DNA of 64,000 bases, from contig VZRZ01007881.1 in assembly GCA_013398175.1 (NCBI GenBank), forward strand, positions 40,155 through 104,154, read 5' to 3'. The position numbers and the translations under genes were made by a program. The notes below the pieces were generated by a model that did not search any database, was not told the DNA's origin, and was given only the letters and a program-made list of their open reading frames with translations. Source of the DNA: Climacteris rufus (lineage: Eukaryota; Chordata; Aves; Passeriformes; Climacteridae). Positions 10,073 through 22,800 of this stretch are shown here, piece after piece (positions within the stretch are counted from its first letter, which is position 1; every line of letters begins with the position of its first letter).

Positions 10073-13000
10073 TTTTATTCAAAATAAGGAATTGAATTTG
10101 AATGAATGGGCTGGAATTGAACATGCCAAAAACTGCCTCATGTAGACCCAACCATAAACAGATATGATGTGCCCAGGCAGCTTGAAATGATGGTGTGCTA
10201 ACCAACCCTATCACCCCCTTGCTTGTAAGGAGGGTTGTACAAACCAGTATGTCTCGATTTATTTACCCCTGCCCTGATTCCCAGGACTAGCAAAATTCAG
10301 GGTAGATATTTTGATATATCTTGCATTAATACATTGTCTTTCAGCTTTTTCAAGTATAAGATATGAATAATGAAAACTTCCCTTTTTCATCAGTATAGAA
10401 AATTGTACATGAGGTACCATATAAATGGCAGTTTTCTATTATAATATTTCCACATGTTATCCTGATAAAAGAAAATTTTATTTCAAGTACTAAGGGTTAA
10501 TTTCTGGTGCTTTTTCTTAATCAGTTTTTTTCTTGCTCTTAGAGGTCCTCATAGCCCATAATTGTTGAAGTTTGTGTTACATCTGCTTTTATGTTTTGTT
10601 GTATACTTTATTTTAAATCTTTAGAACATTTGCATAGTATTGAGTAAAGAAATGTAGGACTGAACAGGGCAATTCACGGTGTACAACAGACATAGTCTGC
10701 CTCTGTGGTGAAACTGTAGCATCTTTCTAGATTTCCTGCAGGCACAACTATTCTTTCCTATTGTTATTTTGAGGGTTGAACTTCGTAGAAAGCTTGGTGT
10801 TTGGCACCTTTGCCGTCAGATACCAGCTTTATTTTAGTTGTTCTAATATGCTATGCTTTCAATTACCTGAAATGTAAGGATATGTTATACAAAGGTAATC
10901 AAAATAATACTTAACTTTAAAAAGAGATACAAACTTTTTTTACATATTTGATTTTATTTTGTCTGTTTACTTGAATTTCAAAGATCAATTAATTTTTTTA
11001 CATTAATTACTCTGCTTTAGAACATAACGTTTTGTTTCTTAAACTTAGGGTCACTGTTTAGTTGTGTGTATAAAATAGACAACTGTTTAAACAAAATTTT
11101 TGCTAAGATAAGATTTTCATGGGCATGATGGCAGAAAAGAGAGAATAATCTGAATTGCTCACTATGTGCAAGTAGAGCAGATATTTTATTCAGTCCAGGC
11201 TTTAACACTTACTTTTTTTAAAAATCTGTTTTATTTTAGGGAAGTTGTACCATTGTTCAGCTGGGAGAAGCTTGTAGCTTCTTGAAGTGGTTGAAATAAA
11301 ATATTTATTTATGAAAAGAGAGGTAGATTCCTGGTCTTCTGAAAACTGAGTACCTCTGAAGTAGAAGCTATGTTATGAAGAAACTTTCTCTCCTGAGGTT
11401 CCTAAAAATATTGTTATTTAAAACAAGCTGAAGACATATTTTTAAAAAGTTTTGCTCTGGGTTCACAAGAAACAATGTACTATAAGGCTGTATTGGACAC
11501 AAATTTCTATATCCTTATGTCAACCCTTAGTGCTTCTAATTTGGAAAAACACCTATCATTAACATGCAATTTTTGTGAATTTAGAACTCAGAAGTTTTAA
11601 ATTTTGTGTACTAATCCTTCCTTTCATCCCTGCCCCCGCTATATTATTTAAATGGAGAAAGGCAGCTGAAAACATCCTTGGTTTTGTTTTCAGTTAAATA
11701 TCCAAGTAATTTATCATACTTTGCTTTAATTAGAAGCAATGACTAGACTCAATCTTAAAGGTCTTTCCAAGAGTAAAGAATTCTATGGTTCCACAAAAAA
11801 AACCCCAGCTTTTGTCAGGGACTTCTTATTTTATTATTAATCTTGGAAATTACTGAGATTATTTTCTTGGGAAGTGGCAGCAAAAGAGAACATACATGTA
11901 TATCACTTTAACTTATTTTCAATACATAAAATGAAGAGGTTGAAAGAGTATCTTAATTTACTCTTATCCCCTGCAGCTATATAAGCTTGGAAGCTAAGAA
12001 AGGCATAGAAAAAATGTTGTTCGTAAGGATATTTCACTTTTCCTTGTGTGCTCAGAGATAGGCTTTTGCAGGCATTCAATGGTGTTAATTTCTGTTATGC
12101 ATGTTTTATTTATTTTACTTCTTAATGCAGAACCATAAACAAATTTAGCAGTAACTATTTAGGGATGTTGTACGTCCCTAAAATGGGATGGGTTTGAAAT
12201 CTGAAACAGGCATACGTTGTGTTGAGAATAGTAAATTTCTTGTAAAAATCAACCTATCAGGGCATTTTCTCCTCTTGAGGTGCATATATAGTTTTCATTA
12301 ATGTTAATGAGGTTTATAGAACTGCAAAGGAAAATGTGCACCAGAGTATATGTTCTATATATGATATTAACATCCCATAGGACTTTTGTATTCTCCTTCA
12401 TATGCTGTGGAATGCAGAGATGCACTAGCTTAAGTCTGACATTTTGTTTGTTGTATTTGGTATAATTGCCTTTGAGTGTAATTAGGTCCTGACAAACCTG
12501 TTCCTGTCCCATTTTGGCAGCAGTCTGGCTATTTATTGATACATGTACATGTGATCAAATTTAGTTGCCTCAATATGAATTGACAGCTGAAAGAAAGCTT
12601 TAGCTTTCCCAGTGGTTTATGCTGGGTTAAATGGGTATTAGTAATTGTTTTGGTATTAGTAATTGTTTTAACTGTTGAAATTTCACTTTTTGTATTCTCA
12701 TGACTTTAGTCTTGTTTTGCTTGAATACTAAATTATCTTCAGAATATTAATCCAGTGCCTTGAATCCTTCATTCAGTAGCTACCACTCAAACAGTTCTAC
12801 TTGAATTTAAGATCTATTCCAAAATGTGAAGGAAGCATTTTAGCTGTGGATAATGAGACCTGACAGTACCTGAGCTGCAGAAGGAGATGAAATCACTATC
12901 TATAGAAAATAATATTTTTTCTACATATTCAGGTTAAATGTGTGCACATCCTGGTAGCTGAAACATCTGTTTCTAGCTTGTTGTTCCTCATGGCTGCTTC

Positions 13001-16000
13001 TCAATTGGATTTCCTCAAGCAGGTCCAAAGCTTGTCACCTTAGCCAGGGTCTGTTAACTATCACCACTGGCCCCACATTAAGTAGGAGGTTCAGGGCTAA
13101 GCTAATAACTCTCCTGCCTTTCTGACTGATCACAGTGATTCTCCCTGTGGCTACTTATCATGCTGTGCTCCTATGGGAGGGTTATCTTCTTTGTCTATGC
13201 TTCAGCTGGGAATTGTTTTTGTTTTCTTCATTCCTAAATTTTCAGGTGCTAATTTTGAAAGCATTGTCACTTTCTGAAGCAGCTGTTTGATTTCTCTCTA
13301 TTATTTCTCCCTCATCAGTTTCATGCTCTCTCACATATCTGAATTTTGGTGCTTTCCTGTCTTTTGGCTGTAAATGTAATTGCTAATTTTCAAAGCAGAA
13401 AATGTAAGCAAACATGTGGCAGAATGGATGTAACAGAAACACAAACCTAATACTGTAATGCTAGTTTGTGTGAGCCTTGAATCAATTTCTGTGTTGTCAC
13501 AGATGAAGTAATTTTCATGATTTTTGCTTTAGTGTACAGTGCTGCATAATATTTTAACATGTCTTATGTAGCTTATTAGGCTGTACCTACCATGAGATTT
13601 CTAAGAGAGCTCAAGAGAGCTGAGAGAGAAGAATCCATGAAACTGCTGATTTATGGTGGTTGGCTGCCTCGGAGCCTCACGGAAAGCGTTACCGAAATCT
13701 ATGAAATTGTTTTGGTTGTCTTTATGGGCACTGAGTAAGGCCCAGAATGAATATTAGGGCATTCAGTGGGGGTTTTTGGCTTGCTGAGAATTTTAGAAAA
13801 GATGGTGGCAGTGCAGGCAAATCCACATATCTTCCCGGGAAATCCTTCTGTGGAATTAAGGAGATTGTTGTCCTTAGAGTAAAACTAAGATGATTTGGAT
13901 TAAAAAAAAGAAAAACAAAAAGAAAGAACTTTAATCAGATTTGAAACGTGCATCAGGCTTGATATACCATGCCAACAGTTTGAGGACATGGACCGTTCAA
14001 ACTAAGTTTGTTTAATTCTCACACTGCAGTCTGATGTGCTGCTTTGGCTTTTAAATTCTCCTTGTCTTAGGAATGGTGCTTTATGTCACCTGTATTAACT
14101 GTTCACTTGATAAATGAAAAAGACACTGGTGTAGAGTGTTTGACAGAGTTTGAGTTTTGGGGAAAAAATGTGGCAAGGAGAAACAATATTGTTATCTCTC
14201 CTGGATTTAGGTCTGGATGGAAAGCTTCCTGGGTCGTGGATAATACTGTGGAGAATAGAAATGTTGTTTTACTGAGTGAAACTAGTCTGTCATCCAGTTC
14301 AGCTTTGGTTTTTGTCTGCATGTGAAGAGATCGATGCAAGGATGACCCTGCATCATGTGAATGGTTGCTTTTTGAATTCAAAACAAAGGTAAGCACTGCA
14401 TCACTCACATAATTGTCTTTCTCACCTTTTATTTTACTGTACTATGATTAACTTGGGATTAGTCAGATCAATCACAAAACTTGGTAATAAGCAGGGATAT
14501 GGAAATATAGCTAGTGAATAGCTAGTTTTTCTTCCTGCCAGGATCTGTTTGCTTTCACTTTATCATGCCAAATAATTGTGAGGGCTGAACTGAGTTACTA
14601 GGCTTTCTTGAAAAAATTTAATAATTTAAAATAAGATCTCTCCAAATCTATTAAACAGCAACTGTATTTTCAGTCCATGATGTAGTACTGCAAACTCTTA
14701 GATCTCTTTTAAGAGTCATGAAATGAAGGAAAATCAGTCATGGCAGCAGATGTGAAAAACAATCTGAACTGAGATGGGACCTACGTAGGAGTGATCCCCA
14801 AACCGACCATGAGATAAGTCTTACAGGGTTGCATAGCATATGTCAGAAATAGTTATAAGTGAACACCAGAGAACAGCAATGACAAAGAGCATTGGAGACT
14901 GAAATGTGAAGAAAATAATGGCAAAAACTAGTAAGGAGACATGACTGGGAGAAGGTTACAGACAGAGGCAGGGATGTCTGGGAAACATGCTAAAATATAT
15001 AAACAATCATAGTAATTGAACACCCAAACTTCTGTATGATCATCCACTCCAGACAGACAGGGCAGACACCAGAATAGAGTAAGGATTGGCATCATAAGAT
15101 TTGTCTTGCCAGTTAACAAACTCATTTTGAATTCTTCCTTTAATTTCCTGCACACCTATGGGTAATAATTTCATTGTTTCTTACTGTCCTTTAGTCATAG
15201 TGTCCTTTTGAATCTCATCCTTCCCGGCCCATCCTCCTCTTTCCGTTCTTAATTTATTGTTCTGTTTTTCCTAAATTATCTGAAGCTCTCTTCTTTAAAC
15301 ACAGTATTTGGTCATGAGTAGTGTAGAAATAGTGCATTGAAAGGGCTATTAGAAGAAAATTCTTATCAGAATTTATTTCAATATTTTTCACTAATATTTA
15401 AATATTTAGAATGTTATGTAAATATAAAACATGACTAGCCAAGCTCTTAGTATGACTTACTCTAAGTCTCACTCCAAACTGATTAAATTAGGACAGTCAT
15501 CTACGTGGTCAGCTCAGCTGAGCAGTGGCAGAGAGGAGATTTATTATTTCAATCACTGAAACTTGCTGGGGAATTTAGTGAAACTCCTACCCAACGTAAT
15601 GGCCATGTTTTGGTTTAAGTTGCAGGTAGTTTATTCTCTTCAGAAAGTATGAACTAGGCCACTTGAATAACATTATGAAACTGAGAAGCCTTTATTTCTT
15701 GCACTTTTTATCTGCAACATCAAAATAAATTTAATAGGGATAGATACAGCATTAAAAATAATAATGAAAAGTAAAAAAAAAAAGTCATTCTGTAGTAGAA
15801 GTCTGTATTGTCACCTAAGCACACAGAATACTAAAAAATATTACTCAGAATAAAACAAAATATTGCTTTTCAAAGCATATTTTAATTAATTCTGCAAATA
15901 TAAAAAGACATGACTGATCATGTAGAGGAAAGCAAAGAAAGAAATAAAGATAAAAGAAAGAGAAAACAGAAAAGTTATTAATAGGTCTGCAATGATCTGA

Positions 16001-16750
16001 AGTTTATTCTAGGGTTGAGGTAAAACTTAATGGTTCATAAATAGCAAATTCATTATGTTTTTAATACTCAGGTTATATTAACACTATATAACATCTTTAT
16101 GGTACCATTAGTACCACTTAATCCTAAACTCAATTTGGAAATAAACATTTCCAAATCTTTTTTCATGGGACAATTGGCCAAATAAATTATTATTACGATA
16201 AATATTATCTGATTAGTGCATGGCTCATTCAATCATAAATAGACTTATAAATGTTTTATGCCAACGCTTACACAGAGTTCTTAAATGTTAACAAATTAAT
16301 TTATTTTAAAGGCCGTATCAAGGTGAAAACACCAGGGCCCTGGGCAGCAGGACAATACATCACAGAGCCATTTCTCATTCAGTCACAGTAATGGTAAAGG
16401 ATATGTTAAGACATAAAATGTGATATGGTTTGTTAAATATTCATTTATAATTTGCATTCATTATTAAATCATGTGTTAGAACTAATCTTTAATCTCAAAA
16501 ATACATAATGTGTCATGAAGTCTATTTGAAAACATAACAATAAATATTTTATGCTTTTTATGTTGCTTTTAAAGGTTGACTAGAATACACCAAAATACTT
16601 GTCATTAATGTAATTTAATTATTCCAAGGAGAGTTGGTCTACACTGATGTTGATTTCAATCATTTCTTTCAACCTGTAGGTCAATATAACAGAAATACCT
16701 GTTTGGGAGGTGGGCTGTTCTATGATTAATGACAGTTTAGCTCCCCCAGT
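10073..16750. other. AT-rich stretch with a few splice-like segments
   Basis: Mostly featureless AT-rich DNA. Exon-like items are an acceptor at 11239 followed by 19 open codons (GSCTIVQLGEACSFLKWLK) whose TAA stop (11297-11299) overlaps an AATAAA at 11295-11300, and an interval at about 14071-14389 bounded by CTCCTTGTCTTAG| and AACAAAG|GTAAGC. Stops interrupt all its frames, so it could be a non-coding RNA exon at most. An 18-bp tandem duplication lies at 12634-12669. Confidence 0.3.
12634..12669. repeat. Perfect 18-bp tandem duplication
   Basis: The unit GGTATTAGTAATTGTTTT occurs twice in direct succession without mismatch, which implies a recent local duplication or replication slippage. 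No function is suggested. Confidence 0.85.
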
Positions 16751-16754
16751 CCTC

Positions 16755-16838
16755 CACGGCAACGCTGCAGTTCATTGTGTGAGGCGCTTGCGGCGCAGTG
16801 CGGTAGCTCCACGAGGTTGATTTTCTCGAGGTCCCGAG
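16755..16838. promoter_or_regulatory. Isolated CpG cluster in AT-rich DNA
   Basis: About ten CpGs occur in some 85 bases (CACGGCAACGC, GAGGCGCTTGCGGCGCAGTG, CTCCACGAGG, CTCGAGGTCCCGAG), while several kilobases on either side are nearly CpG-free. GGCAAC resembles an RFX half-site. A retained CpG cluster of this kind suggests an unmethylated enhancer or small promoter. No exon or TATA-like arrangement is evident. Confidence 0.4.
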
Positions 16839-19800
16839 CAGTTTGCTTGGTGATTACAGTGCAGCTGCTTGTGACTGCTGGGGATCTCCTCTATATGACA
16901 CAATACCTTAAACATTTGTACTGCTGGGAGGTGTACTGACTACAGTGGCATATTTGCTGATTATCCATAGAACTGCTATTCCAGTTCCAGCTCACACACT
17001 GAGAAGAAAGGCCTGGATGAGAGGGGCAACTGTGACGGAGAAGTGATTTGTATTATAGGAGACTAGGAGCTACTCAACGAACCACGTAAAACAGTTCATT
17101 AAAATGTTGATGTGCTTGGCTGGTTAATGCAAAGAGAGCTTTATTGCTGTCTTATAAAACCTCAGTAACTTCAGGTTGGAGTCAGATCAATGCATCTGTA
17201 GTAATCCAGAGAAATACCCCGTTTAGGTTGAGAACCACCACAAAAAAAGGGCAAGAAACAATATTCTTAGTCTTACTTCCAAACTAAAACCCACTTGAGT
17301 ATTTATCTTGGACAACTACAGAACATCCATACTTAGTAAACGATTTTTGGACAGAGCTACCGTCTGTCAAGATTTCCCTTTGTCTTTTCAACCCTGAGAT
17401 GTCTGTTAGGTGCAATCTGAAGTGTTCGGACATTTGCTAACTCTGCAGCACTTGTGCCAAGGCCCTGGGAATACTTGGGATGTGCTTAAGGTAGGTACTG
17501 TGTCCTGTATGTGCCCTTTACACCTCACTTTATATATGGCTCTGGAAGAATTCTGGTTATCTTATTTTTGGAGACTATTGTAAAGAAAAAATAAGTCAAG
17601 CCTCTAAATTATACTTCCCATTCAACTGTTGACTTGATGGGGTGAGTAAGCACTTATTTGAAAATAACTACATCAATGAAATGGCCTTGTTTGTTTGTCC
17701 TAAACAAAGATTGTGATTGCCCTAGTTCGATGCTATGGGATTAATACTAGCAAAAGTAAATCCCTAACAAAATCAAGTTTCCTGGTCCCTGTCAGAGTCA
17801 GTGGCAGAGAAAGCTACAGTTCTTGGCACTAGCTTATCTGGGAACAAGCAAAGACACTGCAAGCAATGTGACAGCCTGAAGATTCTCCAAAGCAAAGAAG
17901 TTGGCTTGCATAGGAACCCTAAGAAAAGTAGGTGGAGCTGTCTCAGAAGCCATGCTGGGTTGCCTGAGAACTTAGAATGAATTGGGTGGTGATTAATAAA
18001 GTAATGAAGCAAACTTCCCTCCCCTAAAAGCAATGCCTTTGTTGAACAGTAGGGAATCTTCTCTTATTACTCACATTCTTCTGAAAAGAGTGCTAAGAGA
18101 GGAAAGAAATCTCTTTAAAAGATGCACAGCCAGAGCAAACCCCTGACTCCTAATCAGCCACATCCTCTCCCTATCCTTCTGGAGAATATGGACCATCAAT
18201 TTCCCCATAAGATGAAGGGGAGGCAAAGCAATAGTTTAGCATCCTATGCATTATCTCTCTTTTTATGATTACAAATAGAGCACTTATGTTCACTGACCCA
18301 TATCTCATACCAGACATCAGTAGCCAGGTCCAGATTTAGGTTATTGTTCCAGCACAGGATTAGGCCATGTGATCAGGATCAAATTTATCTAATATGATCA
18401 CTTGATTGTGACATCTCTTACTGGGGCTGTATGTATGCACAGCTGAAACTTGAAGACATAATGCAAATGCTCTTAAGGCCCAAAAGAACAGTTGTCAGTG
18501 CTTTCACAATGAGCTTGGGAAAGGCTGAAGAGACACTCTCTATTGGGTTAATTAAGCTGTCCTTTTGCTTCCAAGTTTAAAAGGAAAAAGTGAGTTTTCT
18601 CCCCATGTGGCTTTGCCAAACTCTTTCAGCTGTAGCTCTGAGCTTAAATGACCCTCAGTCCTGCAGCATATCAACTTGATGTATATAATTGATTGCTAAA
18701 CATTTTTTTGCAGCTTGTTAAATGGTAAGACTAAAAAAAGCAATATATGAATGTTGATTAAAGTGCTTTTGTAGAGAGGGGTCAGAGATATTAGCAAGTT
18801 AAAAAGAAAGTGTGAGCTCTGCTGTGGCATGGTACTTCTAACCTGTATGCTTTATTTCACATAATTGATCCCACATGTTTACTCTAAGGACATTTTTGTC
18901 AGGTTTCAAACTGCAAATACTAAAATGCATTTAGAGTAGGGTGTGTTTCAGTAAGGACACTATGCAGAATGCTCAGCAATGTTGATTGCTGGTATTATAG
19001 TGGCAATGATTATAAAAGGAATAATTACAGTAGCTTGTAATTGTGTGGTGAGGTAAGAAAAAAAATCAAGGTGTAAAACCTCAGAGTAACAGTAAATCTG
19101 AAATGGATGAAGACAGACGTTCAAATTATAATTGTCAGTAATTTTGTTTTCATTATAATTTGTGTGGGTTTTTTTTTTTAATAACTGACATAAGGCATAA
19201 TGTGTTTTCCAGGGGTTTGTGATAGATAGGCAACAAATAGAATCTGTTACAAAATCTTTGTAGCTTCTTTTATTGAGAATGGTATGATGCTGTTACAAGT
19301 ACAGACTGAAAAATGTTCTTACTATACATCCAGGAGATTCTTGTAATGCCTGGGCACCTGACACAGAACAAATGGTTTATAAGTTTGTTAAAAGGCAAAG
19401 AATAAATCCCTAGTTCTTGTTTGGGAAACAGTGCCTCAAGAGTTTAATAAGCACAACTTTCTAATACCGGTATGATATTCTATTTTTTTCTTTAAATCAT
19501 TAGTACTGCTAAAGAAAAGGTGGAACTTGCTAGAGTTGCCATACCAAGTTAGTTATCAACAAAATTCACAGAATTAGAAGAAAAGATTGGTCATTACTAT
19601 TTCTTTGTTAACTCTGGCAGTTAATGGTAGTCAGAAAAAGCCATTCACTATGAGTTGTACACAGACACATCTGACAGTGAATGTAAACTTGGAGCTTTGT
19701 GTATATATTGTCGAGTAACTAATGCATAAAAGCGAGTTTTAGTTTGCACCAATCCAAGCAGAATTTGAAACAGTCCTTTGGGGGTGAAAAGTTCAATGTT

Positions 19801-22800
19801 TGATGTACAGAACTCCTGAACTATCCCCTTCCTCTCCACAGCTTAGTTTGTCTGTTTTTCCTAAAAAGTCTAAATGTAGAAGCCTTATTTCACTGAATAT
19901 TTTAAAAATAGATTTTAAAATAATTTTGTTCTCTGAAATGTGGTAGTTCAACACTGATTTTTTGAAAAGGATGTTTTATATTTGTATCCATGCTATTGAA
20001 AATTGGACAGAATATTGGTCTCAATGGCAAAGTCTAGCAGGTGTTTGATATTATTATTTTTATTAAGTCATAATGTTATTTTAATTGGTAATATCATCTG
20101 CCAATTATGAGCCCACTTACACCACTTATGAGACTCAACTAAGTGATTTATTTTAAAAATTGCTTAAGAAGATGTATTTCACTTTTGAGATTTTAGATTA
20201 ATTTATTTTTGATGTAATCTAAAACTATAAATATTAGATAACCCTAATGTTACTTCAGTTCCCCCATTTACCCATAAATAGGAACAATGCTCTTAATGTT
20301 GTAAGCTTTATTTTGATATTTTTAAAGAAAAGACAAAATGGATTTAATTAAAAATAAACTAGTCATTATTAGGGTACTACTTCTAAAAGGTTTTGAGTCT
20401 GTCACAACTTTTTAGTTACATAGGACAATATGAGTTAGCTAAAATGAATTTAGAATCAAAACTAGACCAAAGCTACAAACAATAAATCCTATTGTAGTGG
20501 TAAAATGATCACGAAAGTGACAAGAGGAAATGGGAAAGGAATATCTCTCTTAACATGGTGTGTTTTATTTTTAAATTTTGCAGGAAATGATCAGTAAGAC
20601 TTTTTTTTTTTTACTGCACAGTATATCTTGTTTATACAAAATTAGCTGTGTGCCTGACTTTAACTTGAAAGCTTTGTAACTCAGACAAAATATTTCTGGA
20701 ATAAGTTTCATTTAAGACAGCAGAACAACAGTGAAGTTAGAAACATGTTTGTGTCTTTTTTTCATGACTAGCCCATGTCTATTCTCTATGAAATTGATGT
20801 CAAAAAAGTATTATATATTTTCAGTGGGAAATAGAAGGCTGCCCTCTACTATCCTTGTCAGGACGTCGTATCCCTTTAATCATACTTTTCATTTCAGTAC
20901 ATTGAAATTTCCGTTACCAAGGACAACATCATAAATAAAAGTGTTTGTGAAATTTTTACCTGCAGCTTCCTAACTTTGTGCATTAAGCATGAGACTAGCA
21001 GAGAGGTGGTCAAATGTGAAAATTTATAATCATTTATTACGTACGGCTGAAGCGAGAAGGGAATAAAAGCGTGAAGGCATACATCTATAAAGTGGAGCAG
21101 AAAAGCTTAAATGAAAAGTAAAGTGAATTTCTGTGTCTTGTCATAAAGTAATGAGAAGCTAGAGCTTTATTCATAGCAACCCAAGATGCATTTACTCTCA
21201 ATCTAGCTTTAGCAGTAAATGCTTCCCTGATGTATTGCTTCGGACTTACAAAGAAATATTTGTGCTCTACATAATAGTATAGTTAGGAGAATTACTGCAT
21301 GGCTGAGGAGTTTCTATAAAGGTTTATAGCTGGTGCTGTTACTGTAATTTAATCACAATGTAGCTAATGTAGTACTTTAATATCACACGTTGCTTTTTTA
21401 TTTACCATTTATTAGTAGCTGACAGTCAATCATCACCACATCATAAACAAATCACGCAGGATTCTGCGGGAACCCTGAAGTTCCAGAACAGATGCACTGT
21501 AGCTCTTACATGTGCTCCATAATGAACTAAACAGCAAGTTATTTTTTAATGGAATAATCATGTAAGTCAGGATTCTTGTTTTCTGTCCGTCAGCCAAAGA
21601 AAATGTTTTCAGCCATGAATACAATTAGTGTTGTGCCCTGTGCATACAAGTTTGAGGTAACACACCAAGCCATTGCAAGCAATACAGGAGGATGTCTTCA
21701 GAAACATGCAGAAGACTCAGGTAAATGACACTATGTACAGGAATTAGCACATACTGATGAATGAGTTTATACACCGTAAGAATTGTGCTCTCTCACTTTC
21801 AGCTGCCTCTTTGTTAGGTTTGCTCTGATTTGTAAATTGGGAAAGTAAATGTAGCAGAGTGCATCAAGTGCTACTGAGGCACTGAAATCACAAAAAATAT
21901 GTTGAGATAAGAAGGATATTTTTATCTTAAGAATGATAATTTTTATCTTTATTGTCCTTTTTAGATACACTGTAGGATCGGTTTATCTCAGATTTGTGTT
22001 CATGATCAGCTTTTAGTACAGAACCACAGTATTGCATCTGAAGTTGCTTGTTTTAGCAAAATTAAATGCTGATTTGAACTCTGAAAGTCTCACCTCTTTG
22101 GACTGAAAACTTTGCTTCTCTCAAGACCCTCAAGACACTGTGATCTTTTAATTGCAAACAAAATCTTTTTCAGTCCTCTCTAGCTGTGGGGGAATGACTA
22201 GTAACTAACATCAGACTGCTATGTTGATTAATATGTAGTAGTAATAAGCCCCGCAGAGATGTATGTTTGTAGGCTATTGGTGCATGTCCTGGGTACGCTG
22301 CAAAGAAACAGCCTGAAGACCAAGTGCCTTCAATCACTTGAAAGGCTTGCCAATAAGTCTAGTAATGCACACCCTGGCATGGCTTATTGCTATAAGAATA
22401 TGTCTCTCTAATTCAAATTTCATGGAATTTACCCTTTGATGGTGAAAAATACCTCCTAGAAGAAAAATATAAGATACTTGCAGGAGATATATGGGAAAAC
22501 CCCCTGCTTTGCCATTAAATAAATTAGAATATTAGATCTCCTTTTCCATTCAGCATTGCTTATTTATGTCCGCAGGTTCTTCAGACCAACTGGACATTTC
22601 CAGGTATTAAATCTGGTATAAATGGAATGCTGTTGATTTGACTTTTCTTAAGTGACTTCAAAAAAACAACAACCAAACCAAAACAATCCTCCTCACTTTG
22701 CTATTAGGAGAAGCCTGTGAGCATTCTTTTCCCTAAAATTACTGTACAAATATTTTAGGTCCCAGTAAATTCTTGAGTTTGTTTATGTATTTGTTAACTC

